From Njordibacter sp937773555 (GTDB taxonomy: Bacteria > Pseudomonadota > Gammaproteobacteria > Pseudomonadales > Balneatricaceae): DNA of 64,000 nt. Below, one piece after another: positions 27,336 to 35,724 of this stretch. A program made the translations under genes and the position numbers. Within the stretch, counting starts at the first letter, position 1. Each line of letters opens with the position of its first letter. The DNA lies in contig NZ_CP159830.1 of the NCBI RefSeq assembly GCF_047730085.1, positions 2,666,001 to 2,730,000 on the forward strand, written 5' to 3'. A model generated the notes under the pieces. The model made no database searches and was not told the origin of the DNA. It saw only the letters and a list, made by a program, of their open reading frames with translations.

Positions 27336-28673
27336 CTAGAAACGCGTCATGTCTGGACGGCCAACTGTGTGCTGGCTGCCTGCTAATGGTACTTGGGCCA
27401 TGGCAGACGCTTCCATTGTTAGAGCCGCAATATCTTCTGGCTCTAAAGAATGAATGTTTGTCTTACCACATGCACGTGCCAACAACTGACATTCGATGGT
27501 TAGAGTGTGTAGGAAGTTATATACACGCTCAGAAGCTTCATCTGGGTTTAAACGAGCACGCAGCTTAGGGTCTTGAGTAGCAATGCCTACTGGGCAACGG
27601 CCAGTGTGGCAGTGATAGCAAGAGCCCGCTTCTACGCCCATTTCATTAGGGAAGTCAGCTTCGTCGATGTCACGATTACAGTTCAACGCCATTAACGAAG
27701 AGTGACCTATTGCAACTGCATCGGCACCCAATGCCAAAGCTTTAGCAACGTCACCACCATTACGGATACCACCAGCATAAACAAGACTGATTTCACCAGT
27801 CTTACCTACGTCATCTAGGGCATTGCGCGCTTGACGAATTGCAGCGATACCTGGAACACCTGTTTCCTCCGTAGCCACGTGAGGGCCGGCACCAGTGCCA
27901 CCTTCCATGCCATCGATGAAGATAGAGTCTGGCTCACACTTAGCCGCCATACGTACATCATCATACACACGAGCCGCACCCAGCTTAAGCTGAATAGGAA
28001 TCTGCCAGTCAGTGGCTTCACGAATTTCTTTGATCTTTAAAGAAAGGTCATCTGGACCCAACCAATCTGGGTGACGAGCAGGTGAACGCTGGTCAATACC
28101 GGCTGGCAGGGAACGCATTTCTGCCACCTGATCAGTTACTTTCTGACCCATCAAGTGACCACCCAAACCAACTTTACAGCCTTGGCCGATAAAGAATTCA
28201 CACGCATCTGCTAGGCGCAAGTGGTGTGGGTTAAAGCCGTAACGAGACTGGATACACTGATAAAACCACTTCTCAGAGTAGCGACGCTCATCAGGGATCA
28301 TGCCGCCTTCCCCAGAACAGGTCGCAGTGCCTGCCATGGTTGCGCCACGGGCCAATGCTGTCTTAGCTTCGTAAGACAATGCACCAAAACTCATACCAGT
28401 AATGTATACAGGAATATCAAGTACCAAAGGACGCTTGGCTCTAGGGCCGATCACGGTTTTGGTTAAGCACTTTTCACGGTAACCTTCAATTACGAAGCGT
28501 GTCAAAGTACCAGGCATGAAGGTCAAATCGTCCCAGCTTGGGATCTTTTTGAACAATGAAAAACCACGCATACGGTAACGACCAAGGTCGGACTTTATGT
28601 GGATGTCATTCATGACTTCCGGCGGGAACATAAAACTCTTCCCGATTATTTCTTTTTGATTAACAACTGCCAT
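27336..28673 (-). CDS. mgsC: N-methylglutamate synthase subunit C-like (GltB FMN-domain, GlxD)
   Basis: 445 residues resembling only the central and FMN domains of glutamate synthase: MSFGALSYEAKTALARGATMAGTATCSGEGGM, then QIPIQLKLGAARVYDDVRMAAKCEPDSIFIDGMEGGTGAGP and the iron-sulfur motif CYHCHTGRCPVGIATQ. In the N-methylglutamate pathway this subunit joins methylamine and glutamate carbon with MgsA and MgsB. I start at ATG 28673 (GAGG upstream); the longer frame runs back into mgsB. The separated amidotransferase, FMN and GXGXG subunits argue against ordinary GltBD. Confidence 0.8.
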   Translation of the reverse strand: MAVVNQKEIIGKSFMFPPEVMNDIHIKSDLGRYRMRGFSLFKKIPSWDDLTFMPGTLTRFVIEGYREKCLTKTVIGPRAKRPLVLDIPVYITGMSFGALSYEAKTALARGATMAGTATCSGEGGMIPDERRYSEKWFYQCIQSRYGFNPHHLRLADACEFFIGQGCKVGLGGHLMGQKVTDQVAEMRSLPAGIDQRSPARHPDWLGPDDLSLKIKEIREATDWQIPIQLKLGAARVYDDVRMAAKCEPDSIFIDGMEGGTGAGPHVATEETGVPGIAAIRQARNALDDVGKTGEISLVYAGGIRNGGDVAKALALGADAVAIGHSSLMALNCNRDIDEADFPNEMGVEAGSCYHCHTGRCPVGIATQDPKLRARLNPDEASERVYNFLHTLTIECQLLARACGKTNIHSLEPEDIAALTMEASAMAQVPLAGSQHTVGRPDMTRF

Positions 28674-28693
28674 AATAAGTATCCTCGCTGCTC

Positions 28694-29539
28694 TTAAAGA
28701 ACTAGCTTCTTCTCTGATGGTTCGAGGTTGTCGTAGTTCCACAACTGCTTACCAGCAACGATCTTTTGAATGTTATCGATGCCGTTAGGCGCTTCCATAC
28801 CATAAAGATCAAGCTTGGACTTTAACCACTTGCGGTCAAGGTCATTTAAGTCAGCTGGCACGGCGTCTACACCTAAGCCTTCAATTTTTCCACCTACGTA
28901 GATGGTACCATCGTACATAGAGTCGCCAAGGTTTATGCCAGCATCACCAAGAATGATCATACGACCACGTTGCATCATAAAGCCTGTGAATGCGCCAGTT
29001 TTACCACCAACAATGATGGTGCCACCTTTTTGGTCTATGCCGGTACGTGAACCCACATCGCCTCTGCACACTAGGTCACCACCACGAATGGCTGCGCCAA
29101 AGGTAGAACCTGCATTTTTCTGCACAATAATGGTTCCAGCCATCATATTTTCGCCACATGACCAGCCAACACGACCAGAGATGTTGACATTCGGTCCGTC
29201 GATCAGACCACAACCAAAATAGCCCAAACTACCAGTGACGTTTAGCTGTAAACGGCTTAAGATGCCAACACACAAACCGTGCATAGAACCCGGATTACTA
29301 AGGTTTATTGTGCCACAACCCTCAGTCATCAATTCCCGTATACGAATGTTAATTGCAGTTGCGTCCATCCCTTCACAATCCAAAGTGCCTACTTTGTTTG
29401 TGTCGACTTCTGGAGCCCATGCATAAGTAAGATTAGCCGATTCGCCAGCATCAAAAAAACGCTGCTGAGTTCGGTTTGTGAGCTTTTCCGTATGCAACCC
29501 CATATCATGGGATTGACCGGACGTGCTTACAGTTGCCAT
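28694..29539 (-). CDS. mgsB: N-methylglutamate synthase subunit B-like (GXGXG domain, GlxC)
   Basis: 281 residues, mostly the right-handed beta-helix seen at the C-terminus of GltB: repeated glycine turns such as GYFGCGLIDGPNVNISGRVG, GGDLVCRGDVGSRTG and GGKTGAFTGFMMQRGRMIILGDAG. Probably structural, coupling the amidotransferase and FMN subunits. Its ATG lies 13 bases inside the end of mgsA, so the genes are coupled. Alternative: the GlxC subunit of a glutamate-synthase-like complex of other function. Confidence 0.8.
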   Translation of the reverse strand: MATVSTSGQSHDMGLHTEKLTNRTQQRFFDAGESANLTYAWAPEVDTNKVGTLDCEGMDATAINIRIRELMTEGCGTINLSNPGSMHGLCVGILSRLQLNVTGSLGYFGCGLIDGPNVNISGRVGWSCGENMMAGTIIVQKNAGSTFGAAIRGGDLVCRGDVGSRTGIDQKGGTIIVGGKTGAFTGFMMQRGRMIILGDAGINLGDSMYDGTIYVGGKIEGLGVDAVPADLNDLDRKWLKSKLDLYGMEAPNGIDNIQKIVAGKQLWNYDNLEPSEKKLVL

Positions 29540-30462
29540 ACGCGCACCTCGCCTTCATAGGGGTCAAATGTGTCAATATCGTGATCGAAGATTTTACGGA
29601 TTGAAACTTCTTCAGAAGCCAACGCGATAAAGTCATCACTCTCATAGATAACCATAGGCTTAGCAGCCATAACGTCTTTAGCCATTCCAAGCGAGTCAGA
29701 AGTGGCCACTAGGTAGGTGAATACACCGTCTAGGTCTTCTACTGAACGACGCATTGCTTTTTCTAAGTCATCGCCTTCACTTATGCGGTTGGCAATGTAA
29801 ACAGCAATGAGTTCTGAGTCACAGTTTGAGTTAAATCGGTTGCCAAGGCGCTCTAGCGCACGACGGTTAGTCCAGTAGTTAGTTAACTGGCCGTTGTGTA
29901 CTACAGATACGTCTGCAAACGGATATGCCCAATAAGGATGAGCTGAACGAATGTCTACGTCAGACTCAGTTGCCATACGGGTGTGACCGATTGCGTGAGA
30001 ACCTTGAAAAGAGTTAATGCCGTACTGAGCTGAAACAACAGCTGCATCACCCAAGTCTTTGATCAACTCAAGACCGTTGCCACAAGACATTACTTCAACG
30101 CCTTCGATGTCTTCAATGTAATCGATTAAGTTTTTAAGGTCGCCGTCAAAAGACACTTCATAACGCAGCGCGTAAGAAGTGGAGTTTTCTTTCTTAGCCA
30201 CGTTAGCACCTAATTCAGCCATACGCGCATCGACTAGGTCGTTACGAGATTGAAGCTGTGATGCAACGTCAAAACCTTTTTTTGTATCAGCTTGCTCAGC
30301 AAGGTTGATACGCATTATGTAGTTACTAATGGGGGAGCCATATAGCGCATAACCGGTAGAATCTGGTCCGCGATGCTTCAAAGCTTGAAGCATATCAGTC
30401 ATTTCTTGTCCGATGTTTGCACCGCCCGCCTTCTTATGGATAAGGCCTGCAATACCACACAT
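29527..30462 (-). CDS. mgsA: N-methylglutamate synthase subunit A-like (class II glutamine amidotransferase, GlxB)
   Basis: 311 residues beginning MCGIAGLIHKK, so Cys2 is the N-terminal nucleophile after Met removal. Further class II marks: HRGPDSTGYALYG, AIGHTRMATESDVDIRSAHP and VHNGQLTNYW. It resembles the GlxB/MgsA subunit rather than PurF or AsnB. The ribosome binding site AGGAGA is clear. It follows gmaS by about 95 bases on the same strand. Confidence 0.82.
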   Translation of the reverse strand: MCGIAGLIHKKAGGANIGQEMTDMLQALKHRGPDSTGYALYGSPISNYIMRINLAEQADTKKGFDVASQLQSRNDLVDARMAELGANVAKKENSTSYALRYEVSFDGDLKNLIDYIEDIEGVEVMSCGNGLELIKDLGDAAVVSAQYGINSFQGSHAIGHTRMATESDVDIRSAHPYWAYPFADVSVVHNGQLTNYWTNRRALERLGNRFNSNCDSELIAVYIANRISEGDDLEKAMRRSVEDLDGVFTYLVATSDSLGMAKDVMAAKPMVIYESDDFIALASEEVSIRKIFDHDIDTFDPYEGEVRVWQL

Positions 30463-30556
30463 GGTCGCGTCTCCTAATATTTACTTTTAGAGTAGTTATA
30501 AAATTGGCTGGCAGGCTATTAACCTTACCAGCCGGGGTTTTCTGAAAGCGTGCTGT

Positions 30557-32032
30557 TTATGGCAAGCAATCAAGATAGGTTTCTGTGTCCCAGTTAGTCA
30601 CAGTCTGGTTAAAGCGTTCCCACTCATCATTCTTATGACCACTGTAAACAGTGTACATTTCACCAGGCATAGAGGACTTGATCACTTCATCATTAGCAAG
30701 CTCATTCATGGCCTCGCCTAAGGACATTGGTAATTTAGTCACTTGCTTACCAGCCTCCATAGCCGCATAAATATTACGTTCTTCTGGATCACCTGGATCA
30801 AGATCGTTGTCCATACCATCATCAAAGGCTTTAAGGAGCGCAGCACCCATAAGGTACGGATTAACCATAGAGTCTACTGAACGGTATTCAAAACGGCCTG
30901 GCGCAGACACACGCAAGGCACACGTGCGGTTCTGGTAACCCCAGTCTGCAAAGATTGGTGCCCAGAAGCCGGTGTCCCATAAGCGACGGAACGAGTTTAC
31001 AGTTGAAGAACCAATTGAAGTTAAAGCTGGTAAGTGAGCAATAACGCCGCCGATACACTGTAGGCCGATAGGGCCTGGCTTAGTTTCATGAATATCAAGT
31101 ACTGGCATAAAAGTGTTATGACCACCTTCACGATAGGTAAATGGACCAGGCATACCTGGCAGTGAATCACTACCCGCAATTTCTGGGTGACATACGTCTT
31201 CACCACCCGACCATAGCGACATGTTATGGTGACAGCCTGAAGCTGATACACCCATAAATGGCTTACTCATGAAGCAAGCAATTAAACCGAATTCACGTGC
31301 AACTTGGGCACAGATTTGACGGTAAGTGGTTAAACGATCTGCGTTTTGTAGTACGTCATCGTACTGGGTATTTAATTCTAGCTGGCCTGGGGCGTCTTCG
31401 TGATCGCCTTGAATAATGTCTAAGCCCATTTTTTCTGAATATTCAATAACGCGCATGAAGACAGGACGTAACTCTTCAAACTGGTCAATGTGGTAACACG
31501 TTGGTTTAGTAACACCACCATCTGGCATGCCATCTTCACCTTTCTTCAACCACATCATTTCTGGTTCGGTACCACAGCGCATCTCGAGGCCGTGCTTACC
31601 TTTAAATTCTTCGTGTATACGACGCAAGTTTCCACGACAATCTGACGTCAGGAATTGACCTGGATTAACACGCTCTTCACGGTTGCGGAATAGCGTACAG
31701 AACACACGTGCAACACGCTTGTCCCAGGGTAATTGTACAAATGTATCTGGATCTGCAATGCCCACAAGCTCAGAAGCTTCCGGACCGTAGCCAATGTATT
31801 CGCCATGACGGTCAATGGCTAAGTTAGCGGTTGATCCGTATACAAGCTGAAAGCCTTTGGCCGCTGTACGCTCCCAATGACGTGCTGGTATGCCCTTACC
31901 TACAATACGACCAGTTACAGAAATAAATTGGTAATAAACATAGGTAATGCCTAATTCGTCGATCTTGGCGCGCACTTGCTTAACCAGGTCATCCCGACCT
32001 GGAGCGTCAACGTATTGTTGTAAATCTGTCAT
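30557..32032 (-). CDS. gmaS: Glutamine synthetase family, probable gamma-glutamylmethylamide synthetase
   Basis: 491 residues with the glutamine synthetase core: catalytic DHEDAPGQLELN, the HHNMSLW ATP-site region, and the NRTCALRVSAPGRFEYR end. It belongs to the GlnT-like branch. Next to mgsABC and a TMAO demethylase, the best reading is ligation of methylamine to glutamate, first step of the N-methylglutamate pathway; ordinary glutamine synthesis remains possible because substrate choice cannot be read directly. Ribosome binding site GAGGAGG is near-perfect. First gene of a five-gene minus-strand operon, divergent from a GntR regulator. Confidence 0.75.
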   Translation of the reverse strand: MTDLQQYVDAPGRDDLVKQVRAKIDELGITYVYYQFISVTGRIVGKGIPARHWERTAAKGFQLVYGSTANLAIDRHGEYIGYGPEASELVGIADPDTFVQLPWDKRVARVFCTLFRNREERVNPGQFLTSDCRGNLRRIHEEFKGKHGLEMRCGTEPEMMWLKKGEDGMPDGGVTKPTCYHIDQFEELRPVFMRVIEYSEKMGLDIIQGDHEDAPGQLELNTQYDDVLQNADRLTTYRQICAQVAREFGLIACFMSKPFMGVSASGCHHNMSLWSGGEDVCHPEIAGSDSLPGMPGPFTYREGGHNTFMPVLDIHETKPGPIGLQCIGGVIAHLPALTSIGSSTVNSFRRLWDTGFWAPIFADWGYQNRTCALRVSAPGRFEYRSVDSMVNPYLMGAALLKAFDDGMDNDLDPGDPEERNIYAAMEAGKQVTKLPMSLGEAMNELANDEVIKSSMPGEMYTVYSGHKNDEWERFNQTVTNWDTETYLDCLP

Positions 32033-32097
32033 CGATGCCTCCTCATATTATTTTTGTTTGAGCTTAGGGACCCGTGCCTTTCAACCAAAAAACAATA

Positions 32098-32141
32098 ATT
32101 GGTACATTAAAGGTACGTATAAAGCGCTGTAAAGGTATACC
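32098..32141 (-). promoter_or_regulatory. Candidate gmaS promoter with flanking GntR-type operator sites
   Basis: Reading the minus strand, TTTACA (32133-32128), an 18-base spacer, then TAATGT (32109-32104). The palindrome GGTATACC (32134-32141) abuts the -35, and ATTGGTAC (32098-32105, plus strand) covers the expected start point. The same half-site, TATACCAAT, occurs twice on the GntR side. FCD-type GntR proteins often bind TGGT-n-ACCA palindromes, so repression of gmaS by the divergent GntR is plausible. Confidence 0.45.
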
Positions 32142-32295
32142 ATTGATGAAATTGAAGAGGCAAGTCTTTTTTTGTTAATTATTTCTACAAACGCTATATA
32201 GCTAAGCTAAACAGATGTTTTTTAAAAGATTTTTAATTAATACTTAAAATTTTTTATTTTTAGTTAATTAAGTCCAAATAAAATGTAAATAATTT

Positions 32296-32316
32296 TATAC
32301 CAATAGCTATACCAAT
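32296..32316. promoter_or_regulatory. Two direct TATACCAAT sites upstream of the GntR gene
   Basis: TATACCAAT at 32296-32304 and again at 32308-32316, 12 bases apart (about one helical turn). They share TACCAAT/ATTGGTA with the sites near the gmaS promoter. Likely autoregulatory operator of the GntR protein. The remaining 32142-32295 is AT-rich with no gene. Confidence 0.45.
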
Positions 32317-32373
32317 TATTAAACTATATGTGCTAACCTAAAGACCAATCAAAACCAAACGCAGCGACTCACC

Positions 32374-33087
32374 ATGTTTCCCAGCACAGCCCCTTTAAGC
32401 TACCAAACGTTGGACCGACGCCAGTCTAGACCTAACGGTGCGCGGGCATTGGCTAGCGCCATCTCAGAAGCCATACGCAAACAAGTTTATAGGGCTGATG
32501 AGCGACTGCCTGCTGAACGAGAACTGGCGGCTCATTATGATGTTTCCCGGGGCACATTAAGAAGCGCCCTTACCTTGTTAGAACAAGATGGTCTAGTAGA
32601 GCGCAAGGTAGGTAGTGGCACTTTTGTTAGGCCACAGGTGGCTGAGCAAGCTGCCAGCCAATTTGCCGACACCACCAGCCCAATGCAACTGATGCAGGTT
32701 CGCAACATGCTAGAGCCGGCTATTGTAGATCTAGCTGTACACCATGCTGCTGGCCGTGATCTTGAACAACTTGGCCAGGCCCTTGAAAGGGTAGAGGCCG
32801 CAAGAACTGCTGAACAATTCTCTATTGCCGACGAAGCCTTTCACCAAGCCATCGCCCAAGCATGCGATAACCCACTGATGATGTGGATCTACGAGCAGGT
32901 GAATGAAGTTCGCCGCCATGAGCTATGGCGAGCTAGCCGCGGCAAAGTATTAAGCGCTGAGAACATGGCCCAATACAATACCCATCACCGGACCATATTT
33001 GAGGCCATCAGCCATCGTGATGCACAAACAGCTAAAGCGAGTATGGCGGAACATTTAGACAAGGCACAGAAGGATTTAGTGCGCTAA
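32374..33087 (+). CDS. GntR-family (FadR/FCD subgroup) transcriptional regulator
   Basis: 237 residues. Winged helix at about 25-88 (LPAERELAAHYDVSRGTLRSALTLLEQDGLVERKVGSGTFV), then an all-helical FCD ligand domain with the metal-type residues D and H spread through EAFHQAIAQACDNPLM and YNTHHRTIFEAI. FCD regulators bind small carboxylates or related metabolites. It lies between gmaS-mgs and tdm-tmo and is probably the local repressor of both. Ligand unknown. Confidence 0.85.
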   Translation: MFPSTAPLSYQTLDRRQSRPNGARALASAISEAIRKQVYRADERLPAERELAAHYDVSRGTLRSALTLLEQDGLVERKVGSGTFVRPQVAEQAASQFADTTSPMQLMQVRNMLEPAIVDLAVHHAAGRDLEQLGQALERVEAARTAEQFSIADEAFHQAIAQACDNPLMMWIYEQVNEVRRHELWRASRGKVLSAENMAQYNTHHRTIFEAISHRDAQTAKASMAEHLDKAQKDLVR

Positions 33088-33107
33088 TCTAAACATTTGC
33101 GGCCTAA

Positions 33108-33126
33108 TTGTTAAAAAATTTAACAA
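33108..33126. promoter_or_regulatory. Perfect inverted repeat between gntR and tdm
   Basis: TTGTTAAA-AAA-TTTAACAA, 8-base arms with a 3-base centre, 20 bases after the GntR stop. Could be an operator or a weak terminator; it resembles neither the TATACCAAT sites nor the Tor-type decamer. Confidence 0.4.
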
Positions 33127-33159
33127 AATATTACATCCTATACATACTGTAGACAATAG

Positions 33160-33219
33160 TTGTTCATATCATATTGTTATCGTTAGTGGCGCACACTCGC
33201 TGTGCTTAGTCACTATAAT
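33160..33219 (+). promoter_or_regulatory. tdm promoter: perfect -10, poor -35, TorR-box-like decamer
   Basis: TATAAT stands at 33214-33219, but 17 bases upstream the -35 position reads GCACAC, so an activator is probably needed. TTGTTCATAT at 33160-33169 matches 9 of 10 positions of the E. coli Tor box as I recall it (CTGTTCATAT) and is centred about 62 bases before the expected start, a typical activator position. The leader would be only about 14 bases. Confidence 0.45.
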
Positions 33220-33239
33220 AACATTTGAGCCCCTGGCCT

Positions 33240-35528
33240 ATGAAACCGCTTAGCTATTACAGCGCCAACCCTATGCCATCGCCTGTATTGGGCGATGACG
33301 GTATACAGCGCTACAGGGTGCCTGCACAGCATTTAATTTCTCTGCAATTGGCTGCGGGTTCCACCTTAACGTTAAGTGACCCTGAAGGTGAGCAAGAAGT
33401 TCAGCTTATTGCCTTTGACAGTAATGGTAAGCCCGCCCTTGAAAGCTTAGGTGCCGCAGCTAATAGTGATATTGCCCCTTTGCGTAACTGGATGGATGCT
33501 AACGACCAAACCAGCTGCCAAGGCATTTCTATTTTTGGTGCCAGATCAAAAGCCCTAAGCAAACAAAGCTACTCTATTGCTCATGATGTCTTATGTTTAA
33601 TCGCTGCGCCAGGCGAAGACATGAGCCAAGAGCAGCTATTACCGCCAACAGATATTATCGTTGGAGTTAGTGGTAACGGCGTCATTGTTAATGATGAATT
33701 GCCAGCACCGTTAGGACCTGTTGACCGTGAAATCCGAATTAACAACAGCACCGCCCAAGCCTACTTAGTTAAAGCCGGTGAATATATTCAAATTATTGAT
33801 GTTGCTGGCCGCCAATGCTCAGACTTCATCGCCTTAGACGCAGCACGCTTAGCACAAGGGGTAGAAAAACTTATTTGCCCATTAACTACCCGTACCTTAA
33901 TGGCGTCTGCTTTTCCAGGCCCTGGCTTATACGACAAGTTCTATACTGATGATCAAGTTAATGTGCTTAATGTGATCCAAGATACAGTAGCCCGTCACGA
34001 TACCTTTAACCTAGCCTGCAGCGCTAAGTATTATGATGACATTGGCTATCCTGGTCATATTAACTGCACAGAGAACCTTAATGCGGTGCTAGGCCCAATG
34101 GGTGTTGCACCTCGTAAGGGATGGCCAGCAGTAAACTTTTTCTTTAACACAGGCTATGACGATTACGATCAGCATAGCTCGTGCCAACCTTGGACTCGCC
34201 CAGGCGACTATGTGTTAATGCAGGCTCAGGTAGACCTTGTTTGTGGCTCTACGGCCTGTCCAGACGATATTAGCCCAGCAAATGGCTGGAACCCAACAGA
34301 TATTCACGTGCGCATTTACGCCGCTGATAACAACTTTGAGAAAGGCAATGCCTTCCGTAAAAACGCCGTAGCAGATTCCACTATGACTAAGAAAACAGCA
34401 TTTCACGACCGTTTTGCCACCATGACGCAACACTTTGTTGATTATAATGGCTACTGGTTAGCAAACCACTTTAGCAACTATGGGGCTATCGCTGAATACT
34501 GGGCATGTCGTGAAAAAGTAGTCCTAATGGATCTAAGCCCACTGCGCAAGTGTGAAGTTTTAGGCCCAGACGCCGAAAACTTATTAAACTATGCGGTTAC
34601 CCGCAACATTCGTAAGTTGGCTATTGGCCAAGTTATCTATACCGCTATGTGTTACCCGAACGGCTGTATGGTAGATGATGGCACGGTATTCCGCCTTGGA
34701 ACAGATAACTTCCGCTGGGTAGGCGGTTGTGACGGTGCCATTGAATGGCTGCGTAAAGTGGCCATAGAAAAGAATTTCGCTGTAGTGATTAAAGACTCTA
34801 ATGACCAACTGCACAATTTACCAGTACAGGGCCCCTTAAGCTGTGACACGCTAAAGAAAGTAATCTTTACGCCTGACTGCCAAACACCTATTAAAGATTT
34901 ACGACCATTTCGCATTACCCATGGCCGCATAGGTGGGCCACAAGGTGCCCCCGTAACAGTTTCACGCACGGGGTATACTGGGGAGCGCGGCTATGAAGTA
35001 TGGTGCCACCCTAAAGACGGCCATGAAGTATGGGACGCCGTATGGGACGCTGGCCAAGAATTTGGTATCAGTCCGTTGGGTTTAGAAGCACTGGATAACC
35101 TAAGAATTGAATCTGCATTAATTTTTGCCGATTACGAATTTAATGACCAAACTGACCCGTTTGAAGCTGGCATCGGTTTTACAGTGCCACTTAAAACTAA
35201 AGACGAAGACTTTATTGGCCGTGACGCTTTGATCGAGCGTAAAGCTAACCCACAGCGCCAGTTAGTCGGTTTAGTCTTAGAAGGTGAAGAGATTGCAAGC
35301 CACGGGGAATGTGTCCGCGTAGGCCGTCAACAAGTGGGCACCATTACCAGTGCTGTGCGCTCCCCCATATTAAATCAAAACATTGCCTTATGCAGCATGT
35401 CCATCGACCACATAGAACCTGGTACTCAGGTAGAGGTTGGCAAGCTGGATGGCCACATTAAACGGATTCCCGCAACCGTAGTGGGCATTTCTCACTATGA
35501 CCCAACTAAATCTCGTGTGAGAGCTTAA
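33240..35528 (+). CDS. tdm: Trimethylamine N-oxide demethylase
   Basis: Converts TMAO to dimethylamine and formaldehyde, the C1 unit being passed to tetrahydrofolate. 762 residues in the known Tdm architecture: an N-terminal DUF1989-type catalytic region (about 1-375) and a C-terminal GcvT-like folate domain (about 382-755). Likely metal ligands include Cys276 (NCTENL) and Cys335/Cys340 (CGSTACPDD). The folate domain shows RTGYTGERGYEVW, GLEALDNLRIES and DPFEAGIGFTV. I use the ATG at 33240; a TTG at 33225 would add five residues. Followed by the TmoXVW importer, which supports TMAO over other N-methyl substrates. A GcvT-only annotation would miss the DUF1989 half. Confidence 0.85.
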   Translation: MKPLSYYSANPMPSPVLGDDGIQRYRVPAQHLISLQLAAGSTLTLSDPEGEQEVQLIAFDSNGKPALESLGAAANSDIAPLRNWMDANDQTSCQGISIFGARSKALSKQSYSIAHDVLCLIAAPGEDMSQEQLLPPTDIIVGVSGNGVIVNDELPAPLGPVDREIRINNSTAQAYLVKAGEYIQIIDVAGRQCSDFIALDAARLAQGVEKLICPLTTRTLMASAFPGPGLYDKFYTDDQVNVLNVIQDTVARHDTFNLACSAKYYDDIGYPGHINCTENLNAVLGPMGVAPRKGWPAVNFFFNTGYDDYDQHSSCQPWTRPGDYVLMQAQVDLVCGSTACPDDISPANGWNPTDIHVRIYAADNNFEKGNAFRKNAVADSTMTKKTAFHDRFATMTQHFVDYNGYWLANHFSNYGAIAEYWACREKVVLMDLSPLRKCEVLGPDAENLLNYAVTRNIRKLAIGQVIYTAMCYPNGCMVDDGTVFRLGTDNFRWVGGCDGAIEWLRKVAIEKNFAVVIKDSNDQLHNLPVQGPLSCDTLKKVIFTPDCQTPIKDLRPFRITHGRIGGPQGAPVTVSRTGYTGERGYEVWCHPKDGHEVWDAVWDAGQEFGISPLGLEALDNLRIESALIFADYEFNDQTDPFEAGIGFTVPLKTKDEDFIGRDALIERKANPQRQLVGLVLEGEEIASHGECVRVGRQQVGTITSAVRSPILNQNIALCSMSIDHIEPGTQVEVGKLDGHIKRIPATVVGISHYDPTKSRVRA

Positions 35529-35586
35529 TTTGGAGTGAATGTTGCAAGCCTTTTTGATTTAGCGGTAACGCTGGATCAAAAAATAA

Positions 35587-35602
35587 ACAGGCTTTTGCCT
35601 GT
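35587..35602 (+). terminator. Small hairpin after tdm
   Basis: ACAGGC-TTTT-GCCTGT, six base pairs, about 60 bases after the tdm stop, with only a weak T-containing tail. May partly end the tdm transcript before the separate tmoX promoter. Confidence 0.35.
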
Positions 35603-35647
35603 CATTAAAAGAGAAGGGTGTTGTTACACATAATTAAAAGCTGATAC

Positions 35648-35676
35648 TTGACAGCTTATGTACTTACCAATAATTT
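35648..35676 (+). promoter_or_regulatory. Sigma70 promoter of tmoX with an embedded TACCAAT half-site
   Basis: TTGACA at 35648-35653, a 17-base spacer and TAATTT at 35671-35676. The sequence TACCAAT at 35665-35671 overlaps the -10, the same half-site seen around gmaS and gntR. The transporter genes thus appear to have their own promoter, distinct from that of tdm. Confidence 0.6.
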
Positions 35677-35724
35677 GTGAATACATAAATATCAATAAAT
35701 AAAAATAATACCGAGGAAAAACTA

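Noticed and set aside
27336..30462. The three glutamate-synthase-like genes as ordinary GltBD
   Set aside because: The amidotransferase, FMN and GXGXG parts are separate genes, there is no GltD, and the neighbours are gmaS and tdm, matching the MgsABC/GlxBCD arrangement.
33240..35528. Simple glycine-cleavage T protein annotation
   Set aside because: The protein is twice GcvT length with an N-terminal DUF1989 half, and there is no gcvH or gcvP nearby; the Tdm architecture fits better.
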